Below the pieces are notes generated by a model. It made no database searches. It had not been told where the DNA came from and saw only the letters and a list, made by a program, of their open reading frames with translations. 64,000 nucleotides of DNA, taken from NCBI GenBank assembly GCA_021732415.1, contig JAKFVC010000092.1:1-64000 (forward strand), given 5' to 3'. This DNA comes from Planctomycetaceae bacterium (lineage in GTDB: Bacteria; Planctomycetota; Planctomycetia; Planctomycetales; Planctomycetaceae). Made by a program: the position numbers and the translations under genes. Numbering within the stretch: position 1 is the first letter of the stretch; the number at the start of each line of letters is the position of its first letter. Positions 22,401 through 29,400 of this stretch are shown one piece after another.

Positions 22401-22976
22401 ACCACGTCGCAGATCCTCGATTACGAAACTCGAGCCAGCTACTCCGTTCGCGTGCGATCGACAGATGCCGGCGGCCTGAGTACCGAGCAAGTCTTTACGA
22501 TCGGCGTCACCGACACCCCTGATGCCCCGCAAATCACGCTGGCATCCGGGACCGGCCGGCTGCCGAATGGGCACATCGGCCCCATTGACTCCAGCAGCAC
22601 GGTGACGGATCAGGACTCGACGAACTTCAAGAACAATCGACTGGTCGTCACAATTCAGTCCAGCAGTATCAAGCCACCGGACAAACTGTTTGTGATCGCC
22701 TCGGGCAGGAGTACTGACAGCCTGAAGGCCTCCCGCGGCCTGCTGCTGTTGGGCAAGACGCAATTGGGGACCGTGACCGGAGGTCTCGGCGGCCAACCCC
22801 TGCAGATCACCTTCACCGCAGACATCGAAGCGCCGCTGGTACAACGCCTGCTGCGGCAAATCGGCCTGAAGACCCAAAAGTCTGCGGCGGGTGTGCGACA
22901 CATTCAATTCCAGATCTTCGACGCCACGGGGGCCAGCAAGCCGCCGGTGGTTCGAGATGTCGCAGTGGGGGGTTAG
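7410..22976 (+). CDS. Giant extracellular protein A: metalloprotease head, 22 Calx-beta units, 12 cadherin-like units
   Basis: The protein has 5188 residues and starts at GTG behind AAGGAA. Residues 1-57 are basic and end in IQVLEERVLLSG, the LEPR-XLL-type planctomycete N-terminal motif. Residues about 60-450 form a metalloprotease domain with HEIGHALGF (His295, Glu296, His299) and a later Met-turn-like GVMDPT. Residues about 450-700 are beta-rich and unassigned. Calx-beta units follow from about 703 to 3832: 17 of the SIAKITDGAET type, four of the NESDGVLVF type (from about 3263), then one more of the first type. Units 1-4 carry an inserted beta-sandwich domain of about 100 residues. A cadherin domain (about 3834-3935) and 11 exact 100-residue cadherin-like repeats (AENQPAGT...PLNFEAQ) follow, then a 150-residue C-terminal domain. 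It is probably secreted, calcium-binding and involved in surface adhesion or matrix processing; protease activity is inferred from HExxH only. The gene lies in tandem with paralog B. Confidence 0.9.
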   Translation: MSLYSRGHSRFGYLQAAQLFFQSLLRGRQRRLSRCARFRVEGPIAIQVLEERVLLSGSPLDDSALNSIVISQPVADGVFMLYQNQPGTVTPSDLASTHPLGQVSSNLSAVVQNQPGSFDIVLHYGSQISSNSAAMSAFLRAAQFWESQFTDPVTINIDAEFGTSDIFGTAFGATTLGSTQSFTTGYAYSDIRDALIQDASSDESVTSLLPTVGALTFNSPAGITPYPYAGQTLIGINRANALALGFTNIPGAASIAEPGAVIDASISFNSQFAFDLDNSNGVSAGTYDFEAVALHEIGHALGFVSANDTVDYAVSHGQTGNLAPAPMDLFRVAPGQGANFSTATRIMNTGTAFSTQVFYDGKFSVSAFAGKPGVSGLATGDIPMSTGVSLGDGNQASHFKADDITGVNIGVMDPTLTSGVLGAVTRNDLRVLGLIGWDWKDNGSFSTVKPTVTVTPTATFDTTPALSGTVSESGANVYIRLPGVFGNDVTTLTLDGQLGGVNHGTGSFTLTNSAASATDIVRMDLILSDDPNNNSFGTDLNEGDFVAVSSTSVVGLLTPQNDTNYTDQDVRTRTKLLTLTFNSFNPGDAFTWDIWVWNGTTLQATTADALIGSLVKITYSNGITVTNTLAAVSGNPTAASTTLTVPHYLPTTNNGVLWNLADNLLPTLTVGQTYDVQTLIVDSSGAQATDSSSSELSIQSTATISVSIVKVTDGAEASAPTNGLFRATLSSASPTDTIVNYSVSGTATPGSGNDYTALSGTVTIPAGQLTANITVTVLNDATVEATETVVVTVTSVSGDPSLQIGGTTSSNFQGTFAPVTWFTNFTPGGTVNTTNAPASISVTSPNAGSNGYVEYGHSLTTSGVISFSWSYTTGNGAAADYPQYRLNGVYTLMPGYSTSGSGTQSGTAVIPVKSGDVFYFDMETVDGLGGSATTVFSNFVMTTYSNATLNITDNDTATVSIAKITDGIETSSPTNGLFRVTQTAASSTNTVVSYSIGGTATPGSGLDYTTLTGSVTIPAGQLTADITVAVLNDAIVEATETVVLSLTTLVGNSGITIGSGTTTGFQGAFAPATWTFSAGPGGTVNTSSAPTSISLVSGNSSTSGNTDYTHTVTSSGTISFSWSYSTADGASWDYPRYLINGVATTLPGYSTSGSNVQSGTASIPVTAGSTFGLRMYTVDGAAGAATTVFSNFVAASLSNATVNITDNDSATVTIAKLTDGTETSTPTNGSFRVTQTAVSSMNTVVSYAIAGTATSGSDYTTLTGTATILAGQLTTDITVPVLNDNIVEPTETVVATLTGLTGNSLVTLPATSVSNFQGTFAPVTWFTNFTPGGTVTTTSAPASITLTSPNAGSNGYVEYGHSVTSSGTISFSWSYTTGNGAAADYPQYRLNGVSTLLPGYSTSGSGTQSGTAVIPVSSGDTFYFKMTTADGLGGSATTVFSNFVVTTLPSATVNITDNDSATVTITKITDGAETSTPTNGVFRATLSAASSVNTVLNYIVGGTATPGSGQDYTTLSGTATIPAGQLTVDISVPVLNDALVEGTETVILTPTTLTANPRIAFAGTASNDFQGTFAPATWTFSAGPGGTVNTASAPATISLTSGNSSSSGGTDYTHSITAIGSISFSWSYSTNDGAQWDYPQYLINGVATLLPGYSTSGATSQTGTASIAVNAGDVFGLRMYTVDGVGGAATTVFSSFVSVAISSTTLNITDNDTATVSIAKILDGAETASPTAGKFRVTQTAVSTTDTVVTYSVTGTALPGTGNDYTTLTGTVTILAGQTTADIDVTVLSDAVVEPTETVIVTLTGFGAHDADITLNAVAANRTATVNITDNDTATVSIAKITDGAEQITPVNGLFRVTQTAISSTDTVVTYAVTGTATPGVGNDYSTLTGTVTILAGQTTADIIVSVLNDSISESTETVILTLTGFGSHDADITLDALAANRTATVNIADINLSKVSITKILDGAETDTPTNGKFRVAQTLTVAIDTVINYAITGTATAGGDYTTLTGTVTILAGQLTADIDVTVLNDAIVEGTETVVVTLTSLGAHDPTVALDGVPANLTATVAITDNDTAAVSIAQIGDGAERSTPINGLFRVTQTAVSSTNTVVTYSIAGTATPGVGNDYTTLSGTVTILAGQTTVDIVVPVLNDAITEVPETVILTLTSLGAHDSDITLDGVAANLTATVNIVDIVLATVSVAQIQDGAETNTPTDGKFRLTQTATVATDTVVNYAITGTATNGSDYTTLTGTVTILAGETTADIDVTVLNDAFVEGTEGVVVTLTGFGSHDPGVFLDVIPANVTATVNITDDDTATVSLAMITDGAETNTPTNGLFRVTQTAISSTNTVVNYSITGTAVAGAGKDYTTLTGTVTIPAGQTTADISVPVLNDSIIEGAETVILTLASFGTHDSDITLDSVAANLTATVNITDDDTATVSIVKTSDGAEQATPLNGVFRVFLTAISSSDTVVNYAIGGTTTAGAGNDYTTLTGTVTILAGQTTADIIVPVLNDAIVEGSETVILTLNGFGAHDPDIALDGVAANRTATVTITDNNTAKITLAKIQDGAETNTPTAGKFRVTQSAVATTDTVINYSIAGTATAGSDYTTLTGTVTILAGQTTADIDGLVLNDALVEGAETVIVTLTGLGAHNPSVTLDSIPANLTATVNITDDDTATVSIAKITDGSETNTPTNSLFRVTQTAISSTNTVVNYSIAGTAIAGAGKDYTTLTGTVTILAGQTTADISVPVLNDAIVEGTETVVVTLTTFGTHDPEIMLDGNSANLTATVNITDDDTATVSIAKITDGAEQASPVNGLFRVTQTAISSSDTVVNYSIAGTATPGAGNDYTTLTGTVTILAGQTTADISVPVLNDAIVEGNETVIVTLTDFGAHDPDITLDANPANLTATVTITDINTAKITLAKIQDGAETNTPTAGKFRVTQSNVAVTDTVVIYAMTGTATAGSDYTTLTGTVTILAGQTTADIDVPVLDDALVEGNESVVVTLTGLGAHDPRVSLDLIAANLTATVNITDDDTATVSIAKITDGAETNSPINGVFRVTQTAISTTNTIITYVITGSAVPGAGNDYTTLTGTVMIPAGQTTADINVAVLNDAIVEGTETVVVTLNGLGAHDPDISLDGVSTNLTATVDITDNDTATVSIAKIADGAEQATPTNGLFRVTQTAISTTDTVITYAIGGTATADTDYVALSGTVTIPAGQTTADISVPVLDNPEIEAEETVVVTLTGFTSHDPDITLDSNSANRTAAVKITDNDKATFSINDVTAIESDGVLVFAITTDVPMEIDIVVDVTFTDGTAIGGATDYASSIQHITFLAGQISQTVSVTLNDDQLVEATEKFTAALSTATPLGGRTVDLSDTGTGTITDDDTAVFTLDDVTANESDGVLVFNLSTDTPLDTNVTINVTFTDGTATGGTDYTSTSQQITFVAGQTSKSVSVPLINDSVVETTEAFTAALRLSSAIGDRQTNVSDTAIGTIIDNDAATFTITNAAANESAGLLVFNLSMNNALDVDVTVDVTFTDGTATGGTDYTSAVQHITFLAGQTSQAVILTLTDDNEVEAAETFTAALSTSTPLSGRNVDLSDTGAYTITDNDVATFTMNTVTATETAGVMVFNLTTDKALDINVTIDVILIDGTATGGGTDFSSTVQHVTFVAGRTSQLVSVTLINDNIVEATETFTATMSTASALGGRNITFSGTGTGTITDDDAATISVTPIKDGTETDTPFVGNGKFRIALSAASSTNTVVTYSVGGTSTAGSDYATLSGTATIPAGQTFVDVDVPVFNDALLEGTEIVILTVTGLGAHNPAITLNPIAANRTATVSITDDDLLMIISANTAAEFENSPASNPVLTVAVNNAPTNAVTLSLSGPDAALFKLNSATGQLTFLNSPDFESPLDQGGNNHYDLTVTATDSLVPTHTAPQNLVIIVANQNEAPTVLALSGINTIAENQPAGSPIGTLSTTDPDSGDTFTYGLTPGVGSADNGFFQIVGNQVRTAQPLNFEAQSTYNIRIRTTDSGGLAVDKSFVISATNLNEAPTDIGLSGTTVPENQSAGTPVGTLSSTDPDAGESFTYSLVTGTGSTDNGLFQIVGNALKTAQPLNFEAQSAYSIRVRATDLAGLTFDKILTITSTNLDETPTGLALAGNTVAENESAGKLVGDLSSTDPDSGDTFIYTLVTGAGNTDNALFQIIGNTLRTAQPLNFETQPTYTVRIRTTDSGGLSFENTFTVTATDVNERPTNLNLLGTTVSENQPAGTAVGTFSSADPDAGDSFTYSLVTGSGSTDNTAFQIVGNSLQTAQPLNFEARAVYSIRVRTTDLGGQTFEKTVTITATDVNEAPTDLGLSSSTVAENQPAGTTVGTLSGLDPDSGDSLTFALVAGAGSADNGSFQVVGNSLRTSQPLNFETQATYLIRLRATDLGGLTVEKTLIITATNTNDTPTDSALSGSTVAENLPSVTAVGTLSSTDPDAGDTFTYTLVSGTGSTDNAFFQIVGNTLRTAQPLDFETHAAYSIRVRTTDFGGLTFEKIYTIHVTNVDETPTNLALSASTVAESQPAGSAVGQLSTTDPDLGDTFAYTLVSGSGSTDNARFQIVGNALQTAQPLDFESQSGYFIRIRTTDVGGLSVEKTFTIAALDVNEKPTNLILSADTVTENQPAETTVGTLIGSDQDIGDSLTYSLISGTGGNDNGFFQIFGNTLQTSLPLDFDTQPTYAVLVRVTDRGGLTFDKSFTIIVTNVNEAPTSLVLSAASVAENQIAGTSIGTFSTTDPDLGNTFTYAFASGAGGNDNALFRILGNSLRTSQPLDFEAQPTYSIRVRTTDGEGLTFDKSFTITLTNVNEGPTNQALSAATIAENQPVGSFIGTLSSTDVDAGDTLTYTLVSGTGSNDNSFFQIAGNTLRTSQVLNFEAQSTYSIRVRTTDSGGLNVEKAYLVTATNINEEPTDLTLSDNSIAENQPAGTVIGTLSSTDPDAGSTLTYSLVSGTGDTGNAAFGISGNHLTTSQILDYETRASYSVRVRSTDAGGLSTEQVFTIGVTDTPDAPQITLASGTGRLPNGHIGPIDSSSTVTDQDSTNFKNNRLVVTIQSSSIKPPDKLFVIASGRSTDSLKASRGLLLLGKTQLGTVTGGLGGQPLQITFTADIEAPLVQRLLRQIGLKTQKSAAGVRHIQFQIFDATGASKPPVVRDVAVGG
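9840..12505 (+). repeat. Two-copy 1512-bp duplication inside giant gene A
   Basis: Calx-beta units 1-4 carry inserted domains of two alternating subtypes (WFTNFTPGG, WTFSAGPGG, then the same order again). The FQG codons that open the inserts give spacings of 759, 753 and 759 bases, so the pair repeats at exactly 1512 bases (504 codons). The two WFTNFTPGG inserts are close to identical at DNA level. Confidence 0.85.
13980..17195 (+). repeat. Threefold higher-order repeat of three Calx-beta units (1074-bp period)
   Basis: Units 9, 12 and 15 share the signature IQDGAETNTPT-GKF with the short TAGSDYTT loop. Units 10/13/16 and 11/14/17 match each other in the same way. The CAG codon of IQDG is at 14007, 15081 and 16155, a period of exactly 1074 bases (358 codons). 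Within the first 85 bases of units 12 and 15 I count eight differences, all synonymous. Confidence 0.85.
19221..22520 (+). repeat. Eleven 300-bp cadherin-like repeats, gene A
   Basis: The segments encoding TDPD-G-TFTY...FFQIVGN...QPLNFE recur every 300 bases without a single insertion or deletion, from the first repeat to the last. The final copy is more diverged (AFGISGN, ILDYET), but keeps the register. Confidence 0.92.
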
Positions 22977-23405
22977 TTCAAAGCCGGAGCTGCAAGTCCG
23001 AACGTCAAAACAGAACCGAGGTCGTGCGGGATACAACATTACCCCGTCACCCCTAGGCCTCCCAGACCCCCACGCTGTCGTCCCTCATCACGCGATTTCG
23101 ATCGCGCCAGCGTCAAGTGAATCCGCGGTAGCACTATTCTGCACATTACTTGGGGGATTGTGTATACGCTCGTTATCATTCTTGAGATCCGGGGCGCATT
23201 CGTTGAGCAATGCGGGTTTTTTGTGAAGAATTGAATTCTCTTTCACTCGCGCGGCCTGTACGATCATCCCGGTTTCTCCATTTGTCTATCTGATTGTCGT
23301 ATCAGATCGGCCACAGATCGCCACATCTATCTGGCGGTTCACTTAGTGACACGCAATCACGTATTCGGACGACGTTTCTGACCAACGCTCAAGGAAACTC
23401 ACACC
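22977..23405 (+). other. Gap between the giant genes; leader of gene B
   Basis: The second half (23216-23405) is the duplicated leader described for gene A, with the 17-mer at 23279-23295 and AAGGAA at 23391-23396. At 23195-23220 a short stem (CGCATT / AATGCG) precedes GGTTTTTT. It could be a weak intrinsic terminator for gene A, but the T-run is also present in the gene A leader and so may be part of the duplicated leader. Nothing else is recognised. Confidence 0.5.
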
Positions 23406-26400
23406 GTGTCTTTACACTCTTGCGGTAACTCCCGATGCGGATATTTGCAATACGCTCAATTGTTTTTCCATAGCCTGTTACGAGGCCGCCGCCAACGTCT
23501 CACGCGGCGTGAGCGGTTCAGGAATCTCGGCACACAGGCCATTCAAGTCCTGGAGGACCGCGTCCTGCTGTCCGGATCGTCGATCGATCTGGACACCAAT
23601 GATCCGATTGTGATCTCGCAGCAAGTGGCCCCCGATACCTATATGCTGTATCAAAGCCACCAGGGAACAGTGAGACCTTCGGACCTGAATGGGACTACCG
23701 GCGGGCTCAATGGCCCAGGTGGTTCGAATATCAGCACGGTGATCCAGAATCAGCCGGGCACGTTCAACATCGTGTTGAACTACGGGCCGCAGCTCGCCCT
23801 CAATCCGGCTGCGATTGCTGCATTTGAGGGTGCCGCGTCATTTTGGGAAACGCAATTTTCCGATCCGATCACGGTTTACATCGATGCCGAGTTCGGTACG
23901 AAGGATCTTTCCGGAGCATCGTTTCCCGCCAATGTGCTCGGCAGTACGGGATCGGTCGATTCCTTCTTTCTGTATAGCGACATCCGCGACGCGTTAATCC
24001 AGGATGCTTCCAAAGATGAGTCTCTGGTGAACTCGCTGCCGTCGGTCGCCGGTCTGACCTTCAATACGGCTGCGGGACTGCCCGCCATTCAATTTGCCGG
24101 CCAGACCGCCATGGACGTCAATCGCGCGAATGCCATGGCGCTGGGCTTTACAAACGTCCCCGGCGACGTCTCGGTGATCAACTCGAGCCTCATCATCGAC
24201 GCTTCGATCAGCTTCAACAGTGGTTTTTCGTTTGACCTCGATAGCTCTAATGGGGTCACCAGTGGTGCGTACGACTTCCGAGCGGTCGCGTTGCACGAAA
24301 TCGGCCACGCCCTGGGATTCGTCAGCGCTGTGGACGCCGTCGACTACTACGTCGACAATAGCATTTCGACCACCATCATCCCGGCCCCGATGGACCTGTT
24401 CCGGCTGGCCCCCGGCCAGGGAGGCAGTTTCTCGACCGCCCCGCGCATTCTCAATACGGGTGCGGCGGTCCCCACGCAGGTCTTTTATGACGGACAATTC
24501 AATGTCTCGGCATTCGCTGGAAAACCCGGAGTCTCAGGCCTGACAACGGGTGACATTCCGATGTCCACAGGAGTCGGTGTGGGCGATGGGAATCAAGCCA
24601 GCCACTTTAAATCGGATGACATTACCACGGTGAACATCGGCGTGATGGATCCAACCCTGGCGAGTGGTGTCGTCGGCGTGGTGACGCGGAACGACCTGCG
24701 AGTCCTGGGGATGATTGGGTGGGACTGGAAAGACAATGGCGCGTTCTCTACCGTGACGCCGATTGTCACCGTCACTCCCACGTCGACCAGCGACACCACC
24801 CCCGCCCTGACAGGCACAGTCAGTGAGTCGGGAGCAGACGTGTATGTCCGCCTGCCGGCACTATTTGGCAACGATTCCGCGACGTTACTGGCCGACGGGC
24901 AACTGGGCGGAACAAGCCAGGGAACCGGTTCATTTACGCTCTCGAATTCCGTATCGTCCACAGCGAATATCGTGCGCATGGATCTGCTGGTGCCCGGCTC
25001 GGTGAACGGCGGCTGCTTTATGACAGACTCCAGTAACGGCGACTTTATCGCCCTCTCGGGAGCTGCCGCGACGGGATTGCTCTCGCCGACCAGTGACAAC
25101 TCGTTCAACGATCAGGACGTGCGGACCCGGACCGACCTGCTGAGCTTGACGTTTAGCGACTTTAATCCCGGTGAATCTTTCTCCTGGGACATTTATGTCT
25201 TGAACGAGGCTCGTACCAATTTTGTAACCGGCGACTATCTGATCGGCGGCCTGGTCCGGATCACTTACGACAACGGGATCACAGTCACGAACACTCTCGC
25301 GGCAGTCGGCGGCAATCCGACGGCTTCGAGCACCACGCTGACTGCTCCCCATTATTTGGCCACCACCAATGATGGCAGCACCTGGACGCTCGCTGATAAT
25401 TTGCTGCCGGCCCTGACCGTCGGCCAGACCTATGAAGTTCAAACTCTGATCGTCGATAAGTCGGGTGCGGAAGCGACTGACTCGACCTCGAATGAACTGG
25501 TGATTCTCGCCAATGGAGCGATCTCCCTGTCTATCGTGAAGGTCACCGACGGGACCGAGACCAGCACGCCGACGAATGGCTTGTTCCGAGCCACGCTGTC
25601 GTCCACCAGTCTGACGGATACCATCGTGAATTACCTGGTCGGGGGAACCGCCACACCCGGGGCCGGCAACGATTACACGACCCTGTCCGGCACCGTGACG
25701 ATCCTGGCCGGACAACTCACGGCCGACATCGTCGTTCCGGTGCTGAATGATGCCGTCGTGGAAGGGACCGAAACGGTCGTGGTGACGCCGGCCAGTGTGA
25801 TTGGAGATCCGATGATCGTGGTCTCCGGGACCCCGTCCAATGATTTTCAAGGGCTCTTCGCCCCGGGCTTCTGGACTTTCTTCGGGGGTCCCGCGGGGTC
25901 CGTCAATACGGCTGGCGCTCCCGCTTCCATCTCCCTGACTTCTGGAAACGTCGGTGTCGCCGGCAACAGCGATTACATCCACATCATCAGCGCCCCGGGT
26001 TCCATCAGCTTCGCCTGGAGCTACACGACCTCCGACAGCGCTGCAGCGGATTATCCACAATATCTGCTCAACGGCGTCGCGACGATCTTGCCCGGTTACA
26101 GCATAGGCGGAGCGACCACCCAGAGCGGAACGGCTGTGATCCCCGTGAACGTGAGCGATTTCACCTTCGGGCTCCGGATGGCGACCACAGACGGGAACAA
26201 CGGAGCGGCGACGACCGTGTTCTCGAATTTTGTCTCGACCGCCTATACCAGTACCAGCCTGAACATTACCGACAATGACACGGCAACCATCAGCCTCGCC
26301 AAGCTTCTCGACGGGGTCGAGTCCAACACACCGACGGATGGCGTGTTCCGAGTGACACAGTCGGCGGTCAGTTCCACGAACACCGTCGTGAACTATACGA

Positions 26401-29400
26401 TCTCGGGAACTGCCGTGGCCGGAACGGATTATACGACGCTGACGGGATCCGTCACGATCCTCGCCGGCCAGACCACCGCCGACATTACTGTGGCCGTACT
26501 CAATGATGCGATCCTCGAAGGGACCGAGGCCGTCTCGGTGACGCTGACCAGTGTCACCGGCGATCCACAGATCTCGATTCAGGCGATCGTTTCCAGTGGT
26601 TTTCAAGGGACCTACGCGACAGCCACCTGGTTCCCCAGCACGAACGCGGGCGGAACATTCACCACGAACGCACCGACTTCGATTTCCTTGACTTCCGGGA
26701 ACAGCAGTTCCGCCGGGAACATGGATTACACGCACTCGATCCCAGCGAACGGAACGGTCAGTTTCTCCTGGGCCTACTCCACCACTGATGGCGCTCAATG
26801 GGACTATCCGCTGTACTTGCTCAACGGAGTCGCCACGATCTTGCCTGGTTACAGCACTTCGGGAGCCTCGATTCAAAGTGGATCAGCGGTCGTTTCGGTG
26901 AATGCCGGAGATGTCTTCGGCTTCCGAATGTATACATTAGACGGGTTTGCCGGAGCCGCGACCACCGTCTTCTCGAACCTGAGCGCGCCCGCTAACCCGA
27001 GTGCCTCGTTGAACATTACTGACACTGATACGGCCACGGTGTCGGTCGCGAAGATCCTCGACGGGGCCGAGACGGCCACGCCGACGGCGGGCAAATTCCG
27101 GGTCACTCAATCGGCAATTAGTACCACCGATACCGTCGTCAACTATTCCATCGGTGGTACCGCTGTCACGGGGGCGGGTAACGACTACACCACGCTGACG
27201 GGAACCGTAACGATTACCGCCGGCCAGACCACCGCCGACATTGATGTGACGGTGCTCGGCGATGCCCGCGTGGAAGCCACCGAAACGGTCATCCTGACGC
27301 TGAGCAGTTTAGGCGCGCACGATCCCGATATCTCCCTGGATGCAGCCAACCTGGCGGCGACAGTCAACATCACCGATGACGACACCGCCACGGTGTCGCT
27401 CGCGTCCATCACGAATGGAGCGGAAACGAACACGCCGACCAGCGGCAAGTTCCGCGTGACGCAGACCGCGATCAGTTCGACTGACACCGTGGTCTTCTAT
27501 TCGATTGGCGGCACGGCCACACCCGGAGTCGGGAAGGATTACACGACACTGACGGGGAGCGTGACGATTACGGCCGGACAGACTACCGCCGACATCAATG
27601 TGACTGTGCTGAACGATGCGATCGTCGAAGGGACCGAGACGGTCGACTTGACGCTGACCGGCTTCGGGGCCCATGATTCCGATATCACGCTGGATTCCGT
27701 GTCGACCAATCTGGACGCGACCATCAACATTACGGACAACGACACGGCCAAGGTCTCGATCGCGAAATTCCTCGATGCCACTGAGGGGACTACACCGATC
27801 GACGGCAGGTTCCGCGTCACGCAGACGGCAATCAGTACGACCGACACTGTGGTTAACTATTCGATCGCCGGGTCGGCCACCGCCGGCGGCGATTACGCCA
27901 CCCTGTCGGGAGCGGTCACGATCTTGGCCGGCCAGACGACGGCTGATATCGACGTGGCGGTGATCGACGACGGGTTCATGGAAGCAAACGAGACCGTCGT
28001 GGTAACGTTGACTTCGCTCGGGGCCCACGATCCGGACATCGCGTTGAATAGTGCCTCGGCCAATTTGACAGCGACAGTCACGATTTTCGACGACGACTTC
28101 GCCACGTTTACGATCAACAACGTCACGGCCAATGAGAGCGCCGGAACGATGACATTCGCGCTGGCGACCGACCGGGCCCTCGACATTGATGTGGTCATCG
28201 ACGTGACGTTCACCGATGTCACGGCTATCGGCGGCGGAACGGATTATGCCAGCACGACGCAGCACATCACGTTCCTGGCGGGCCAGACCGATCAGACGGT
28301 CACCTTGTCGTTGAACGACGACAATCTGGTGGAAGCCACCGAAACGTTCACCGCAACGTTGAGCACGGCGACGAACCTCGGTACCCGCACGTTGAACCTG
28401 AATGATACCGGAACGGGTACCATTACCGACAACGACGCGGCCACGTTCACTATTGATGACGTCAGCGCCAATGAGAGTACCGGAGTTCTGATTTTTAATC
28501 TCTCGACTGACAAGGCATTCGACATCACTGTCGTTGTGGATGTGACATTCACAGGTGGTACGGCCACCGGGAGCGGGATCGATTACGCCAGCACGTTCCA
28601 ACATATTACGTTCCTCGCCGGCGAGACCACACAGTCGGTAAGCGTGCCACTCAATAATGACAACGTGGTGGAGGCCACCGAGACATTCACCGCCCAGTTG
28701 GGGACCGGCACGGCACTCGGCAACCGCAGCGTAGATCTCACCGATACGGCGACCGCTACCATCCTCGACGACGATACGGCGACCTTCACGATTAACGATG
28801 TGACGGTCAGTGAAAGTGCCGGAGCGATGGCCTTTACGCTGGCGACCAGCAGGCCTCTCGATATCGATGTCATCGTGGATGTCACCTTCACCGATGCAAC
28901 GGCCACCGGCGGCGCCGACTATGCCAGCACGGTGCAGCACATTACGTTCTTGGCGGGACAGACCAGCCAGACAGTGAACGTCGCACTCAATAACGACAGT
29001 GTGGTGGAGGCCAGCGAAACATTCACCGTGGCCCTGGGCACGACTACGCCACTGGGTAACCGCAGCGTGAGTCTCAGCGATACCGCCACCGGCCTGATTA
29101 ACGACAACGACACCGCCACCTTCACCCTCGACAACGTGACGGCCAGTGAGGATGCCGGGGTGCTCGTGTTCAACCTCGCAACCGACAAGGCCCTGGACAT
29201 CGACGTCATCATCAATGTGACATTCACCAACGGCACCGCGACCGGCGGGGGGACCGACTATGTCAGCACGTCCCAGCAGGTGACGTTGCTCGCGGGACAG
29301 ACCAGTCAATCGGTCAGCGTAACGCTCAACGACGACGGCCTCGTCGAAGCCAGCGAGACCTTTACCGCAGCCCTGAGTGCGCTGACCGTGCTCGGGAGCC

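Noticed and set aside
19221-22520. Regular 300-bp periodicity considered as a CRISPR or satellite array
   Set aside because: The repeats are coding, 100 codons each, with conserved cadherin-like residues and no spacer structure.
21876-23039. Antisense open frame of 387 codons opposite the cadherin-like array
   Set aside because: It is a shadow of the strictly periodic sense repeats and lacks a start signal or recognisable fold.
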